NCBI GenBank assembly: GCA_022885665.1
Contig: JAGQDJ010000043.1
Coordinates: forward strand, 1-64,000
DNA from: Triops longicaudatus
Taxonomy: Eukaryota; Arthropoda; Branchiopoda; Notostraca; Triopsidae
Reading direction: 5' to 3'
Length of the DNA stretch: 64,000 nt
Positions within the stretch are counted from its first letter, which is position 1. The number at the start of each line of letters is the position of its first letter. Below are positions 50,560 through 63,300 of this stretch, one piece after another. The notes under the pieces are model-generated. The model was given only the letters and a program-made list of their open reading frames with translations. It ran no database searches and was not told the origin of the DNA. The translations under genes were made by a program, and so were the position numbers.

Positions 50560-53500
50560 ATGGCGGATGCAAACGCGGGTAAGTTTGTTATTGTCTTGAG
50601 AAATACGCATAATTTCTGTGCTGGATCCCATGATTCTCCAGTTTTTCATTTATGTGAACTTTCCTAACTTAGTGCGTTGTTTTCTTAGATTCTTACTCAC
50701 GATGTAGGGAAAATGAACCCTCCAGCGATTCCATAATCAGTGCCAATGGAAAGAATTCCAGTTCCTCCAACGAGGTTAGTACGATGTCAGTTTTTCCAAA
50801 ACCATTTGTTGACGAGTTCTTTGTTTTGCCGTTGTAGGAATCTTCCCCTAATTTGACTGTAACAGATAGCTGCGTTGCGCGGTCTAATGGCGCCGGATCT
50901 GATGTCAAAGACGATTCCGAGTCAGATTCATCCAGTCAAGCTGAAAGTGAAGGAGGCGGTAAGTCCCACTTCAGTCCTGTCTGTTTGTACACCATGCTCC
51001 TCTTCCACCTATCTTTGCTTTCCCCTGTGAAAACTTCGCAGTTCCCAGTTTCAGGAACCTTAGGGTTTCTTATAACCTGGCGTAACCCACGGTATAGTTC
51101 CTCTGACCACCCTGACTCAGGAACCCAGCGATAGAGCTTGGAGTCCCAACCCCCTATTGATTACTAGTAATCAGGTACCGGTGTATACTAGTTTGGGACA
51201 GCTACGCAACAAGTTAGGGACGTAAGGAACATTTACGTTGTATTGTTCGCAGCAATGAAAATATCTTGTCCCATCCAGTTCGCTTTGCTTTTGACTTTCA
51301 AGTGCCAAGCTTGAGCAAAGGCTTGTGGTTGCTTTCAAGGCGCATAAATCCGTCCCGTCCCATTTTTCTGCTCATTCATGTCGTACGAGTGTAACTCAGA
51401 AGTCCTAGTGCCCAAAAATACTAAAGTCTCCCAAGTCCTCGCCTGCAATCGAACTTATACGAGTCACGGACATACGCTGGGATTCATCATCAACTCGACA
51501 ATATCGTATCCGATGAAGCCGCTTCACTACCCGCGAAGTACGCTTATTTTTTAGATAATTCTGTGGTCTATATGACAGGTCAACCCGAGATCACAGGAAA
51601 ACAATGTATTATCCACGGTTTTTAAGCCGTAAAAAGTACGTACTAGATTTATGGCTTGGCTTTCAATGCACGCATCCTTAATTCCACGAATAATCACAAG
51701 AAAATGTGAGATTGCTTAACTCAGGCAATCTTGCCATAACTCAAGTCATATAACCTTTTGGCATCTGTAAATATGAAAAGGACTTATCAAGTTAGCATTT
51801 TCGCTAAAATTAAGATGTGTTGAACGCACACGCAGCTCGTGCCAGAAAAAATCAAGGTCTTAAGCCCTGGCAAACTTCCGTTTGTATATCTCTAATTTTG
51901 TTCCTATCATCGATTAAAACTAGTTTGAACGAGGCCAAGGCTAGCCAAAAACAATTTGCTCATTTTATCTAAACTAGGTAAAAACGTTTATTGTTAGTTA
52001 TCTTCACATGGTTTATACAAGGCAAGGGAACTTGTTGTGGTTGTTTTGCTGCACGTTTCATTGTCGCTGGCTGCGAGCATTTCTAGTTGGGCTGTTATTT
52101 CCTCCCTCCCCCTTGGAGTCCACAGGAGTGGGAGAACCATGTTAAGCTGGGGTCTACGTGCCGTATGCATTACATTGAGTACTTCCTCAGGGACGGAATA
52201 AGCCATAACCGGGTAGAAACCGGTTCATTCGTTAGAAAACGTTCGACGCTGTCGCTGCCACGGCTCTGGCGTGCTTTACGTGATAGTGCGCTGTGCATAT
52301 CTACCCTTAGCTCTTGTTATATACACAATCACACGAACCTCTTTAGTAAGCTCCCTGCGCTGTGCCCCAAGACGGCAATCCCCCGTGTCTATTCTGTTCA
52401 ATCCGACCAGCGTTAACCGATTTGTGTTGGCTATATGTCGTTTGCATCCAAAGACGTCTGGTGTTGTTTCCCTACCGTGTCGTTTTTTTAGCTGCTAACA
52501 CTGTCGAATTTGTGTCCAGTTATTTCCCAGAATTCCTAGGAGACGCACCGTTCATAAAACGAAATCCATTTCCGGAGCCTCCTCTAGAAAAACTTTGGAT
52601 ACTTAAAAGGTCTTCCTCGTGCTTCTTAAACCAGTTTTCATCTATCAAGTGAGGTATAAACAAGGTCTTTTGGTGCCTTTAGAATTCGGTTGGTGATTCA
52701 ACAGTTCCTTGAGCCCATTCTTCTCAAAGGGAGAGACGTTTCTGAGCCAGACTCGTGAGCGATTTTTTTCGCAGTTGCTGTACCTTAGCGTTCAAAATTG
52801 TTTTTGGGGACCGACGAGCGTTCTAGAAGAGAAATCGCAACACTGTTGAAGAAGACATCCTCAGAGGCTCCGCCCGTTTTGGTCGCGGATTGCCTACCTT
52901 TTTCTAGAATCGTCTATTGTAATTTGGTTTATTCTTTGATTACCGCATTGAAGTTGTCTTTTGCCGCGTAATGTCCAAAGATCCCGTTACGAGTCAAATT
53001 TTGTTATTAAGGCATTTATTACTATTATTTGCACAGCCGCGACTTCAAAATTTCTCAAGAAATCGATAGCTAGGACCTTGGAAATACAGGAGTTGAAAAA
53101 ATAAAGACTGCGCAGTAGAGGTACGGTTATTGATCTCTTTGCTGTCGGCCTGTTCCGCAGCCATGAATGACAGAAATATCCAGGTCATTTCACGCGTGAA
53201 AAAAGTAACTGCGCAGTTCACGGCTGGCCAACATTTTTTCTCATGCTTTTCTGGCGTAAAGAAAGTAAAATGTATGCTGCTGTCGGTATTTAGCTTGAGC
53301 ATCATTTCCCTGAGTCCCTTGTTAATGGAGGAAATGACCTTGAGCAGGACCGAAATAAAATAATTGTAAAATATTATCGAGACCTTGAAAACGTCAGAAT
53401 TTTTATCGCTGCGCCGAACCCCGTGAAGGCATTGTCGTGTAGGGTTTAGCAACTAAGCGTGAATGCATGAGAACATTCGTGGCTTTCTACTTATCATGAT

Positions 53501-56239
53501 CACGAGAGCTTAGACTAGTTAAGTCCGCATCTAGTGAACGTGCGTGATGTGTTGGGTTTCGGACGGATCTCGCAAACCCCTGTCGCTTGTCACATTTGTT
53601 TTGCTGGTCTATTTTTTTTAATAGGGAAAAACGAAGGCTGAGTTTATACTTAAAGAAAACACGCCGTGATGTTCGGCACGTAGACACAAGCCAGGTTTCT
53701 TCTAATTTGACCGGATGTTACCCTTGTACGTAACCAAGGTCCCGGGAAAATTTCCATTAAATAGCGATACCGGTCCTTCGTCCTTTCGTTTTTTTTTGTG
53801 CGTGTAGCCGTGTTCAAACGATGGCAATATTGAAATCAGAGCGAAGTTTAAACATGTTTAAGCGTCAGAGGTTGAAAATTAAATACTGCTTTGATTAAAC
53901 TTGGCAGTATTACGCAGCAAAAGACAACTAGCGAAACGAGTTCATCAGGAACATTGAAGAGCGTGTTGGTACATGTTAACTAGGTCGGTGAGCAAGGAAT
54001 GTACTCCGGCAACAAAACTTCTGTCCGGTGCTCAAAATTGGATTTCGCCCTCCTGTCCTCCCTCTTTTCCGTCCCTGGTCTGGCGCCCTTTCGTGTCCCG
54101 AAGCCTAGTCCCGCCCATTGGGTTTTTCATCCGCAGCCACGCCCCTTTTCTTTCGCGCCCAAACGCCGCGTTACAAAAGCACCTGTGTTGGGTCGACGTA
54201 TCCGAGCATTAGCAGCTGTTGAGTGAAACTTTTGCTTATAATCTCCGACGTCTGTCAATCTTCAGCAACTTCAAGCACTCCTTCCTACGACAGAACGTGC
54301 TTTACAGCTTGAAAAAGCTCGTTCTGGTGAAAGAAGGGGTGCAAAAGAGCAAAGGGTGCTCCTTACCGGCTGTTTTTCACAACCGCCAAGCTGTGGTCGT
54401 CCAATAGGACACGCGGGCTGAGCCCACGCCCGGCCGCAACTATGAGACTCCCCCTAGCACGCAGACAACGAAGTAAACCTACCCACCTCTAATTGAGAAA
54501 CCTCTTTGGCATAAATTTGTCGTTTTAATTGAGTCAATAATATTTTCAAAGTACTATTATACACCGTTCATTCATATTGTGTTGTTTTCTTTCTATTTTC
54601 CATAGCTGCTTCAATCTTCGCCACCTCCAAACTCAGCAATCCTTTTGCAGCTCGTAGCTCGGATGCTGTACGAATCGTCACAAGCCGAAGTGATGGTCCT
54701 TTGGCTCCCAGTCGACTGGCAGTAGCAACATCGTCGGTTAGCACTGAACAATCGCCTTTGGTGTTTGGCACGTTAGCTCAGAGTTCTGCTATAGACAAGG
54801 ATAAGTTGGTACTAAGGCCATCGCTTTTCGGTGCTGCCTCAACCAGTAGCAGCAACAATGGTAGCAGTTTCATCCTCAAACCACCTACCTTCAATCCATT
54901 TGCAAAAGGTACTTTTTTACATATTGTAAAACCTCTTGGATTACAAAGTTCCTTGTTTATTTTATTTTTCTAGCTGTTGAGCCGACAGGCGATACAGACC
55001 CTACTGGAAAAGCCGCAAGTTCTGTTTCAGAAAGACCCGTGTTTGGATCTGCAGCAGGGTTCCTGTCTACCTCCGTTGCAGTCACGACATCGTCTGCCGT
55101 AGCTGCCGCAGTGGCAGCAGCTTTGGATAGTACAGCACCAGCTGCCGCTGGAGAGGATGGAGCAGCTGTCAGTTCTACCGTAAAAGTCCAGCCAACAACG
55201 TCTATTTTCCCTTCGCTGACCACAAATGCGACGACGGTCAAACCTTCTACTGTAAGTACCCCGTCATCTGGTGGCTTCGTTTTCGGACAGAATTTGTCTG
55301 AACGAGTCGAGAACCCTACAAGCACTACGTCCGACAAAATATCCATAACTGAGCCAGTTACCAATGGCAGCGCTAAGTTATTCGATGTCCCAGTTCCTCA
55401 AGTAAGATGACAAAGAAAAATATTGATAATAATTTAATCCGCTTTCCGCAAAACAGGAGAAGAACGGCGAAAGCGGAGAAGCGAAGGTCACCAAGTCTTT
55501 GACCGAGTCCGCCAAAGAAATGGAAGAATCCCGTGCGGCGAAGAGAAGATACGAGGAAGTGGCAGTAGTGACGGGCGAAGAAGATGAATCCAACGTGCTT
55601 CAAGTACACTTTGTTTTCATCTGTAAAAGCTTTTCCGTTACAGTTTGGGTCATACATAGGTTAGTTGCAAATTGTACGCGTTTGACAAGGGTAATTGGGT
55701 TGAGCGCGGCGCGGGACCTCTTCGTCTGAACGATAAATTGGGCTCGACCACAAATCTGCAGTCTCGGTTAGTGATGAGGGCGCAGGGAACGCTTCGTCTC
55801 ATACTCAATACGAAGGTAACCATGTTTTGCATTCATTTTGTTTCGCAGTTTGTTTGTTTTTTAACACTTTATTATAATCATGTTTTCACAGCTATGGCCC
55901 GAGATGAAGTTAGAGAAGGTCAGTACGAAAAGTATACGGATAACAGCCGTGGACGAGGACAAAGTGAAGATCTTTCTGATCATGGTAAGAAAAAATTGCG
56001 GTAATCCCAAAGTGTTTTCAAATCCAATATTCTGTTTTTTTTTTTTGTTTTTTTTTTAGGCTAGTCCTAAAGACACTGATGTTTTATTCCATGCCCTTGA
56101 ATGGCGTGTGGCGACAATGACGTCACAACAGCGAAGCTCGGCCGATTATGTTGCTGGCGCTAGTGGCAATAAATCTACAGACGAGCAAGCTGCTGGCGAA
56201 GAAGGCGTAGAGTCGAAGCGAAGGAAATCTGCGTCCTGA
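50560..56239 (+). CDS. RANBP3: Ran-binding protein 3 (CRM1 export cofactor)
   Basis: RanBP3 is a nuclear cofactor that stabilises CRM1-RanGTP-cargo export complexes. Exons: 50560-50578, 50689-50774, 50838-50958, 54606-54908, 54974-55401, 55457-55603, 55660-55815, 55892-55984, 56060-56239; 510 residues (human long isoform 567). The N-terminal half is Ser/Thr-rich with FG motifs (PLVFGTL, RPVFGSA, GGFVFGQN). The Ran-binding domain covers about residues 355-475: CKLYAFDKGNWVERGAGPLRL, LQSRLVMRAQGTLRLILNTK, LWPEMKLEKVSTKSIRI, SPKDTDVLFHALEWR. The C-terminus is basic (SKRRKSAS). The start is the ATG beside the shared promoter and gives a 6-codon first exon ending in phase 1. Intron 3 is 3.6 kb; all others are under about 110 bp. 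The family assignment is firm. Confidence 0.94.
50959..54605 (+). other. RANBP3 intron 3 (3.6 kb)
   Basis: No gene is recognised in it. It contains a 16-bp perfect palindrome (51158-51173). A GC-richer patch lies at about 53990-54460, with CCAAT sequences near 54116 (ATTGG-type CCATTGG) and 54400. This could be an internal promoter for a short RanBP3 form, but I see no matching first exon with certainty. Confidence 0.6.
51158..51173. repeat. 16-bp perfect palindrome
   Basis: TGATTACTAGTAATCA reads the same on both strands. It lies in RANBP3 intron 3 with no element boundaries visible around it. Confidence 0.9.
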
Positions 56240-57392
56240 TATGCTCACATCGACAAGCATTGCACGCGAAAGCTTGGGTAGTGCCAAGCCCATAACACAC
56301 CTGGTTTGTACTGCGCAAATTGGGAAACAAAATCATCAATTTCTCGGAGAAGTACCGTGTACTTTGCCCTTTATTACCAATTGTATACCTTCGAATAAAA
56401 AATGCACGTGTCAAACAAAATAAGATACTGTTCAAATGACGTACAAGCTTCGTGAGCTTGCTCAATCACAACATTCGTTTGCGGTCAACTATTCAAATAT
56501 GTGTCAAGTTTCTGTACGCCAAATCAAGTCCGTAGGCGTGTGCCCATTCCTTAACATATACAGTGCGTTGATAAGTTATGAGACGAACTTAGAATAAAAT
56601 AATATGGTACAAAGTACCATAACTTTGAAATCTTTTCCACCAAGTGGTTCACGGGGAACGGAACGTATTTCTTGCTTTTGAAACCCTCTGAAAATGTGTA
56701 CTGTCAAGGTATGTAGACTGGGAGCGAGTATTACCATTGAATCAGTGAAGTACCCGGGAAGCTCAGGCTTAACATAGAAGTAGCTAAAGGTTTGGGTGCA
56801 GTGATTAGGATGAGAGTTAAACAAGTGATGCAATTGATTTTGGTTTTCTGTAATCCGCGTATTATTCATCCTGTACCGAATACTCGATCACACAAATGCT
56901 TCTGCGGGCTTCGTTTAATCTATCTTTTTTCTTTCGTCTAGGATTTTCTACTACAGTATCTCAGTATAAAGTTATGCTTAATTGGAATTCCCGATAGTGA
57001 AACATTGTGAATTGCGCGGTTCTTTCTGCTGTGCCGCTAGTTCATTCCCGCGCATAGCCGCGGCGCCACAAGCAATACTTTGTTGATAATTCATTACGGC
57101 CTATGGCGTCTGTTTTGGGTTTCTAAAGCGAAATTGTGTGTGATTCTTTACGTGAGTTACTGGTTGTGTGGAAATAAGTGAGAGTATCGAATAATCATCG
57201 TATTATTTATAGCCAGGTATATGGACTACACTTTCGCAGAATTTCGTATTGTTGTCTCAACGCCGATTTAATGGCCAAATTCGTGCCTTTGTAATACTAA
57301 CACATTTTCGAAACTGATAAATGATATCTTACATGTGAAATCAAACTTTAATGCATTTTACAATAAAGAATGATACTGTCTAGAAAGTAACC
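56240..57392. other. RANBP3 3'UTR and STAG upstream region
   Basis: No gene is recognised. The RANBP3 poly(A) signal is at 56394-56399. The rest is AT-rich and should include the STAG promoter. A minus-strand ATTAAA at 57347-57352 could end the oxidase gene that faces STAG exon 1. Confidence 0.6.
56394..56399 (+). terminator. Poly(A) signal AATAAA of RANBP3
   Basis: Canonical signal 155 bp after the stop codon, the first one downstream. Confidence 0.7.
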
Positions 57393-60300
57393 ATGTCCAT
57401 GTTACGGCGTGGAGGCAAGCGAATATGCATGGACGAACCCCCTCCTGATTATGATCCCCAGACTCCTATGACTCCAATGGTGGAATCTGACGGTTATGCT
57501 TACACCCCTTATGCAGCCCAACCTCAAACGCCCATGACAAGTACAGGGTAAGCCGAAGTTTTCCAAGCAGTATATATTGTCCGGTAACCATGCAAAATTA
57601 ATAGACCTCTACAGCTCCGTAGCTCTTGGCTTGTTGTTTATAATTTACTGTAATTGTCTTCTTTAATCACCATTTGGGATTTTATGTCATCAAGGGTAGC
57701 GCAGCCTGCTAAGGCCATAGCTATATCCAATTCGTCCTTCAGAATTTGCAGAACATGCTTGACGCCGTTGACACCGTTATAAGTCATGCCCCAAATTATG
57801 GGCCGGCCAACCAACACCTTTATTATGCAGAAAATTTTATTGTCTAGTAATTTGGTGTTACCTTAGTTTGTTTTACCATTTTCGCCCCTAAAGCCAGGGC
57901 TTTAAATATATCCGTTCCTTGCGTGACTCCTCCATCAACGTAGATTTCGCAACGACCCTTGACAGTATCCACAATCGAGGGCAAAACATCAATCTTGTAA
58001 TTAAAAAAAATCTTGAGTAATATTTTCGGTCAGTCTAGCTCAAATACTGTAGCTGGTGCTCCGTCAATTTGTCTTCCACCGTGGTTTGACACGACAATAG
58101 CACTTGCTCCGTGTTGTATCGCCAATTCTGCGTCTTGACGTGTCAAAATCCCCTTAATCACAATTGGTAGCGAAGTTAAACTCCGTAGCCAGTCAACGTC
58201 TTGCCATGTTATAGAGGCGTCAAATAAGGACTTCACGTATTCATTAATCCCAGAACCTCCTTTTGATATGTTAACCAACATCCCCTCAGGGTCTTTTGCT
58301 TCAAAATTTGCCATCCTTATAGCAGTTCGGGAAAGAAAAGAAAACGATAAGATATACTGAAACTTTTGATCAGCAGTTTGACATGAAACCCTCACTAACA
58401 TAAGAATCTATAAACTAAGCGTGAAAGATCGACATGATAAGTGGAGACTGTACAAGTTTTTTTTTATGGGTTTTGATGAGTATGCTATATTAAAAAAATA
58501 CTAAATGAAAATAGCTTGGATAAGTTGTGTTGAGAATCCTTACTTAAGATGGCCAGGTAAAGCAAATTTATTGCGCACATCAGCTAAACGGAGTCCGAAA
58601 TATGGTGCGTCTACTGTTAGGACAATCGCCTTAAATCCCGCCTTTTCAGCTCGTTTCACCAAGTTTCTTGTTACTTGCCTAGGAAAATCTTTTAATTTCC
58701 CCATTTTGTTCGTACTTTTTGGCTTTCCTTATTTTGCATTGTTTGTCGGGTGGGCGTCAGATACAATATATTGACTCATACCTGTCCTTATAAATGTATA
58801 ATTGGAACCAGTTGTAGCCATCGGGTGCTGCTTCAGCGATCTCTTCGATACTTGATGTAGCAATCGTACTCAGAATATAAACCAAACCTTGTGCAGCCGC
58901 AGCTAATGCAGATTTTCATGATTTTATTAGTAAACTGAATTCCAACAAATAGGTTGCAAAACCTTTTGCTGCTGCGCATTCTCCGTCGGGATGAGCCATA
59001 CGTTGCATAGCCGTAGGTGCGCTTCCCATAGGAGCTGAGACTTTGCGATTAAGAATCGTAGTGCTCATACTTCTTTGGCTTACGTCCCGTAGCATACGAG
59101 GTAAAATGCGCCATCTGTGTGATATAAACGTACTTAGCGGTCGTATAGGGAGGGAAAGGTGATGATGAAACTTAGCAGGATCTTTACCGGAGATAAGCAG
59201 TTCGATTGTCATTTACGGTTTGCTCTTGATTAGCCCCACTGCGATAGTAATCTATAGCTGGTTTCGGTAGCCGTTCTAACGCATATTGTTCGTAATCGAG
59301 GACACAAATTGGAACACTGGCCATTGCCGGTTACTTCTTGTTCACTATCTGCGCGATGCAGTCCAACTAAAACCGGTTCATTTTTCTGCCAGGGGTACAA
59401 CTAAAAAAGAACGGGATTTTCTTCATACAAGAGGTCACAAGTTTTCGTTGAATCTTATTCCTGATCACAAGCCAGAATACCCATTATCCCAGAAACAAAG
59501 TTCACTGTTTGCTAACATGAAAACAAGTACTCGAGGTTTGGAATTTTACTAACGTATATGACCGCGTTATATTTCTCATCGATGAGCCGAAGGTTCCTGA
59601 TTGCAGCAATCAGTTATTTTTCAAGATGTTAGTTTACATTGTTGATTATTTTTACGTAATCAAGTTTATTAGTTATAATCAAAATTATGTCCGTAGAAAT
59701 TTTCCAATGTGCAGAAAACTCACAGCGAAGCTAAAAACTTCTCTTGGCGAATAACCATTTCTCGCTTGATAGCAGATAAGTCCTTACAACCTTTGGGAAA
59801 AAAATGGAACGGTAATTTCACGAGAGTAATTAAATATATAATGTAATGTATACCGGTAAGAGCCATGGCAGTACTAAGCTCGTTCTTGAAAATTTGGAGC
59901 ACATGACTGGCGCCTGATTGACCACTGTGAGCAAGACCGTACACCAAGGGTCTTCCAAAGCAAACCTGCAGATAAAAGTTGTAATGCCAAATAACACAAG
60001 TTCGTTAGACAGGATCACCAAATCGGCGCCAAGTGCTAAAGCTTTTAGAACGTCAGTTCCTTGCGTTACTCCCCCGTCGATAAATACTGGGCAGCGTTTT
60101 TTAACAGCGGCAACAATACCTGGTAGTGCATCGATCTATTTTTGTTTTTAGTCTAACGCTAGTGAAGTTTAGTTGTGTATTACAGTTGCGGGAACTCCGT
60201 CTAACTGGCGGCCGCCGTGGTTCGAAACGAAAACTGCCGCAGCTCCATATTTGATAGCTAACTCGGCATCGTGAGGAGTCATGATACCCTTAATTACGAT

Positions 60301-63300
60301 GGGCAGTTCCGTAACTCTAAAATAATAAAGAAAATAATTATTTCTAAAGGCAAAACCTTAAATTTTTACATACTTGCGTAACCAGGCAATGCCTTCCCAG
60401 TCCAGTGATGCATCGAAGAGTTTTTGTAATTGGTTGTACAGATGTTGGTCTTCCTCGTGCTCAGTCGAGATTGCTTCAACGCTAAAATTCGCTGTTCTGT
60501 CCCATAAAAAGTAGCTTAAATTAGCTTAACAAGCGTTATTTAACTGTTAGGACAACTCAGTGAAAAGTTGAGGTTTACAAAGCCCAATTGTTAATGGGAG
60601 ACATGGTATTTGAATGATTTACCGACAGTTATCTGCAAGGATCAAGTTGTTTTTCATATCCACAATACGTAAACCAACTACGGGCACGTCCACTGTGACA
60701 CACAAAGCCTTGAAACCCGCTTTTTCAGCTCTTCTGATGAGTTTAAGCGATTCACTCCTATAAACAGAAATAAATTGGGGGGGGATTAAATAATTCGTCA
60801 CGTTCTGTGAAGTTACTTTGGTTTAGTGTATTTAAAAAAAAACATTATAAGCACTTAATAAAAGTATCTTATACAAGTAAAGACAGTACCGGTCTTTCAT
60901 GACGTATAGCTGGAACCATTTAATGGCACTCGGGGCTGCAGCGGCCACTTCTTCGATGCTGCAGGTTGAAACCGTACTTAAAATGTACACAACTCCATGC
61001 TCTTCCGCAGCTAAAACATAAAAATAATCAGAATATAATTTTATCAGTCATGGTCAGATTTTAGTGACGACGTTACAAAGACGATTACTTAATCGACATA
61101 CGGAATTGTACGTTGCACCGGAAATTTTAATATGATATTTCCGTAGAAACGTAATGAACGCTCATTGCAATGTTACCTTTAACAGCAGCACACTCTCCGT
61201 CAGGGTGAGCCAACTTTTGCCTGGCAGATGGCGAGATTCCCAGCGGTGCTTTCATGTTTTGGCCGAAAATTTTACAAGTCATGTTTATCGAACTGACATC
61301 ACGTAAAACGCGAGGCAACAAGCGCCATTGTTTAAACGCTTGTCGGTTGTCACTCAGCGTTTGTTCTTGGTTAGCTCCGCTGGCATAAAAATCCAAAATA
61401 GGTTTAGGTATGCTTTGGTACGCTTGTTCTTCGTAGTCCGCTATGGTGATTAGCTTGGCCATTCCGGTAGATCTACTCTGCTGCTGAACTATGACTATAC
61501 TGACTAAAAGAGTGATAAAACCTAAATCTTAGCGTGTGCAATAGGGAAACCTCTTGTACTTATCAAACTAATAATATTGTGGAAGTGCATGCATGGAAAC
61601 CGTACTCACTTTCTGCAGACTGTGTTGGTATCAGTGTTTGTCTTCTCACACTCTTTTCTTTGTTTATCTCCATCTTTTTGAACTTTGTACAGTGTGGAAG
61701 GATATGGGGAAGCCTTCGTAGCGTACGAATCCAACGCTAGTTCGGTCACCTCACCCTCGCATTTGGAAGTTGGCGCGCCTGGCCATTTTAGCACGCCGTA
61801 TGTGGAACATGCTATGCCCAGTAGCGGAAATCCCTATACTCAGCCACAGCAACAGGAATTCGAAGTACCGGCACAACCTGTTCATCGCGGAAGAGGTCGC
61901 CCCAAAGGATCGAAAAACAAAAATACCGCGGCCGCATCACGTAAGTGAATTTTGAACTCAGTGTTCTTCATTTAATGTTAAGAAAGCGTTAACCGAAAGT
62001 AGAATTTTTAGTGCCAAAAAGTATATTACCGCGTGCGTTTACTCATAAAAAATGGGTGATGAGATATCAATAATGAACTACGCTTATGAAATATTTTAAG
62101 AAAAATTCCGTAACTCGCGCAAAATGTATATCGTTTTATTATTTTCCTCAAATTAGGGTCAGCGTCACCGGGAAGCGCAACGACTACAACTTCACCTCGC
62201 CGTGGTGCTGCTGTAGCTGCTAAACAAGCCATTTCTGCTGCTGCCAGCGCCGCGTCGGATGATACAACGGAACGGTCTCAGACGACGCAAAATACGCCAA
62301 GAAAGCGTGGTCGCCCGCGCAAATACCCTTTAGAAACCATTGCAGAAGATGAAAGCAGTTTGTATAATATTGTACGCAATGGTCGCGCAGCCTTGCAAGT
62401 AACATTATTTCTATAGTTAAAAAGAAATCGATTAGAAAATATTATTTCTGCAGCAACTTGTTGATGACTGGATAGAGAGCTACAAAGTGAATCGGGATTC
62501 GGCTCTGTTGACGTTAATGCAATTTTTTATCAGCGCTTCAGGCTGCAAAGGCAAAATTACACCCGAAATGCAAGCAACCATGGAGCACGCGGCAATTATT
62601 CGTAAAATGACTGAAGAATTCGACGAAGTAAGCTTTACCTTGAGAATGTCTCCTTTTGTTTCATCTAATGCCTTTTCTTTCTCGAAGTATCATTCTGCGT
62701 CTGCTCTCTTGTCTTGTTTTAGATACCGTTATATGTTTATTTCTGTGTTTCTGAAATTACCATTCTTTGCAGCCGTCTTTCGTTTTGATATCTTCTACTT
62801 CACATTGATTACTTTTCTGCTTACGTAAACCATATTGTTCATGTAGGAAAGCGGAGAGTATCCTCTTATTATGGCGGGACAGCAATGGAAGAAATTTAAA
62901 AGTAGCTTTTGCGAGTTCGTGCAAGTATTGGTCAAGCAGTGCCAGTATTCGATCATTTATGATCAATATTTAATGGACAATCTCATTTCGTTGCTCACCG
63001 GACTTTCGGATTCCCAAGTGCGAGCCTTCCGTCATACAGCCACATTGGCTGGTAATACTTCGGAATTTGTCCACTGAATACCCATAATTGCCTTATTTTT
63101 ACACTGTAGCTATGAAGCTAATGACAGCGTTGGTGGATGTGGCGTTGACTGTGTCTGTGTACTTGGACAACACGCAACGTCAGTACGAAACCGAACGGCA
63201 GAAAGCGCGAGACAAGCGTGCCACCGATCGCTTAGAATCCTTGAAAACTAAGCATCAAGAATTAGAAGAGAATATGGACGAAATTAAAAACATGCTCACG

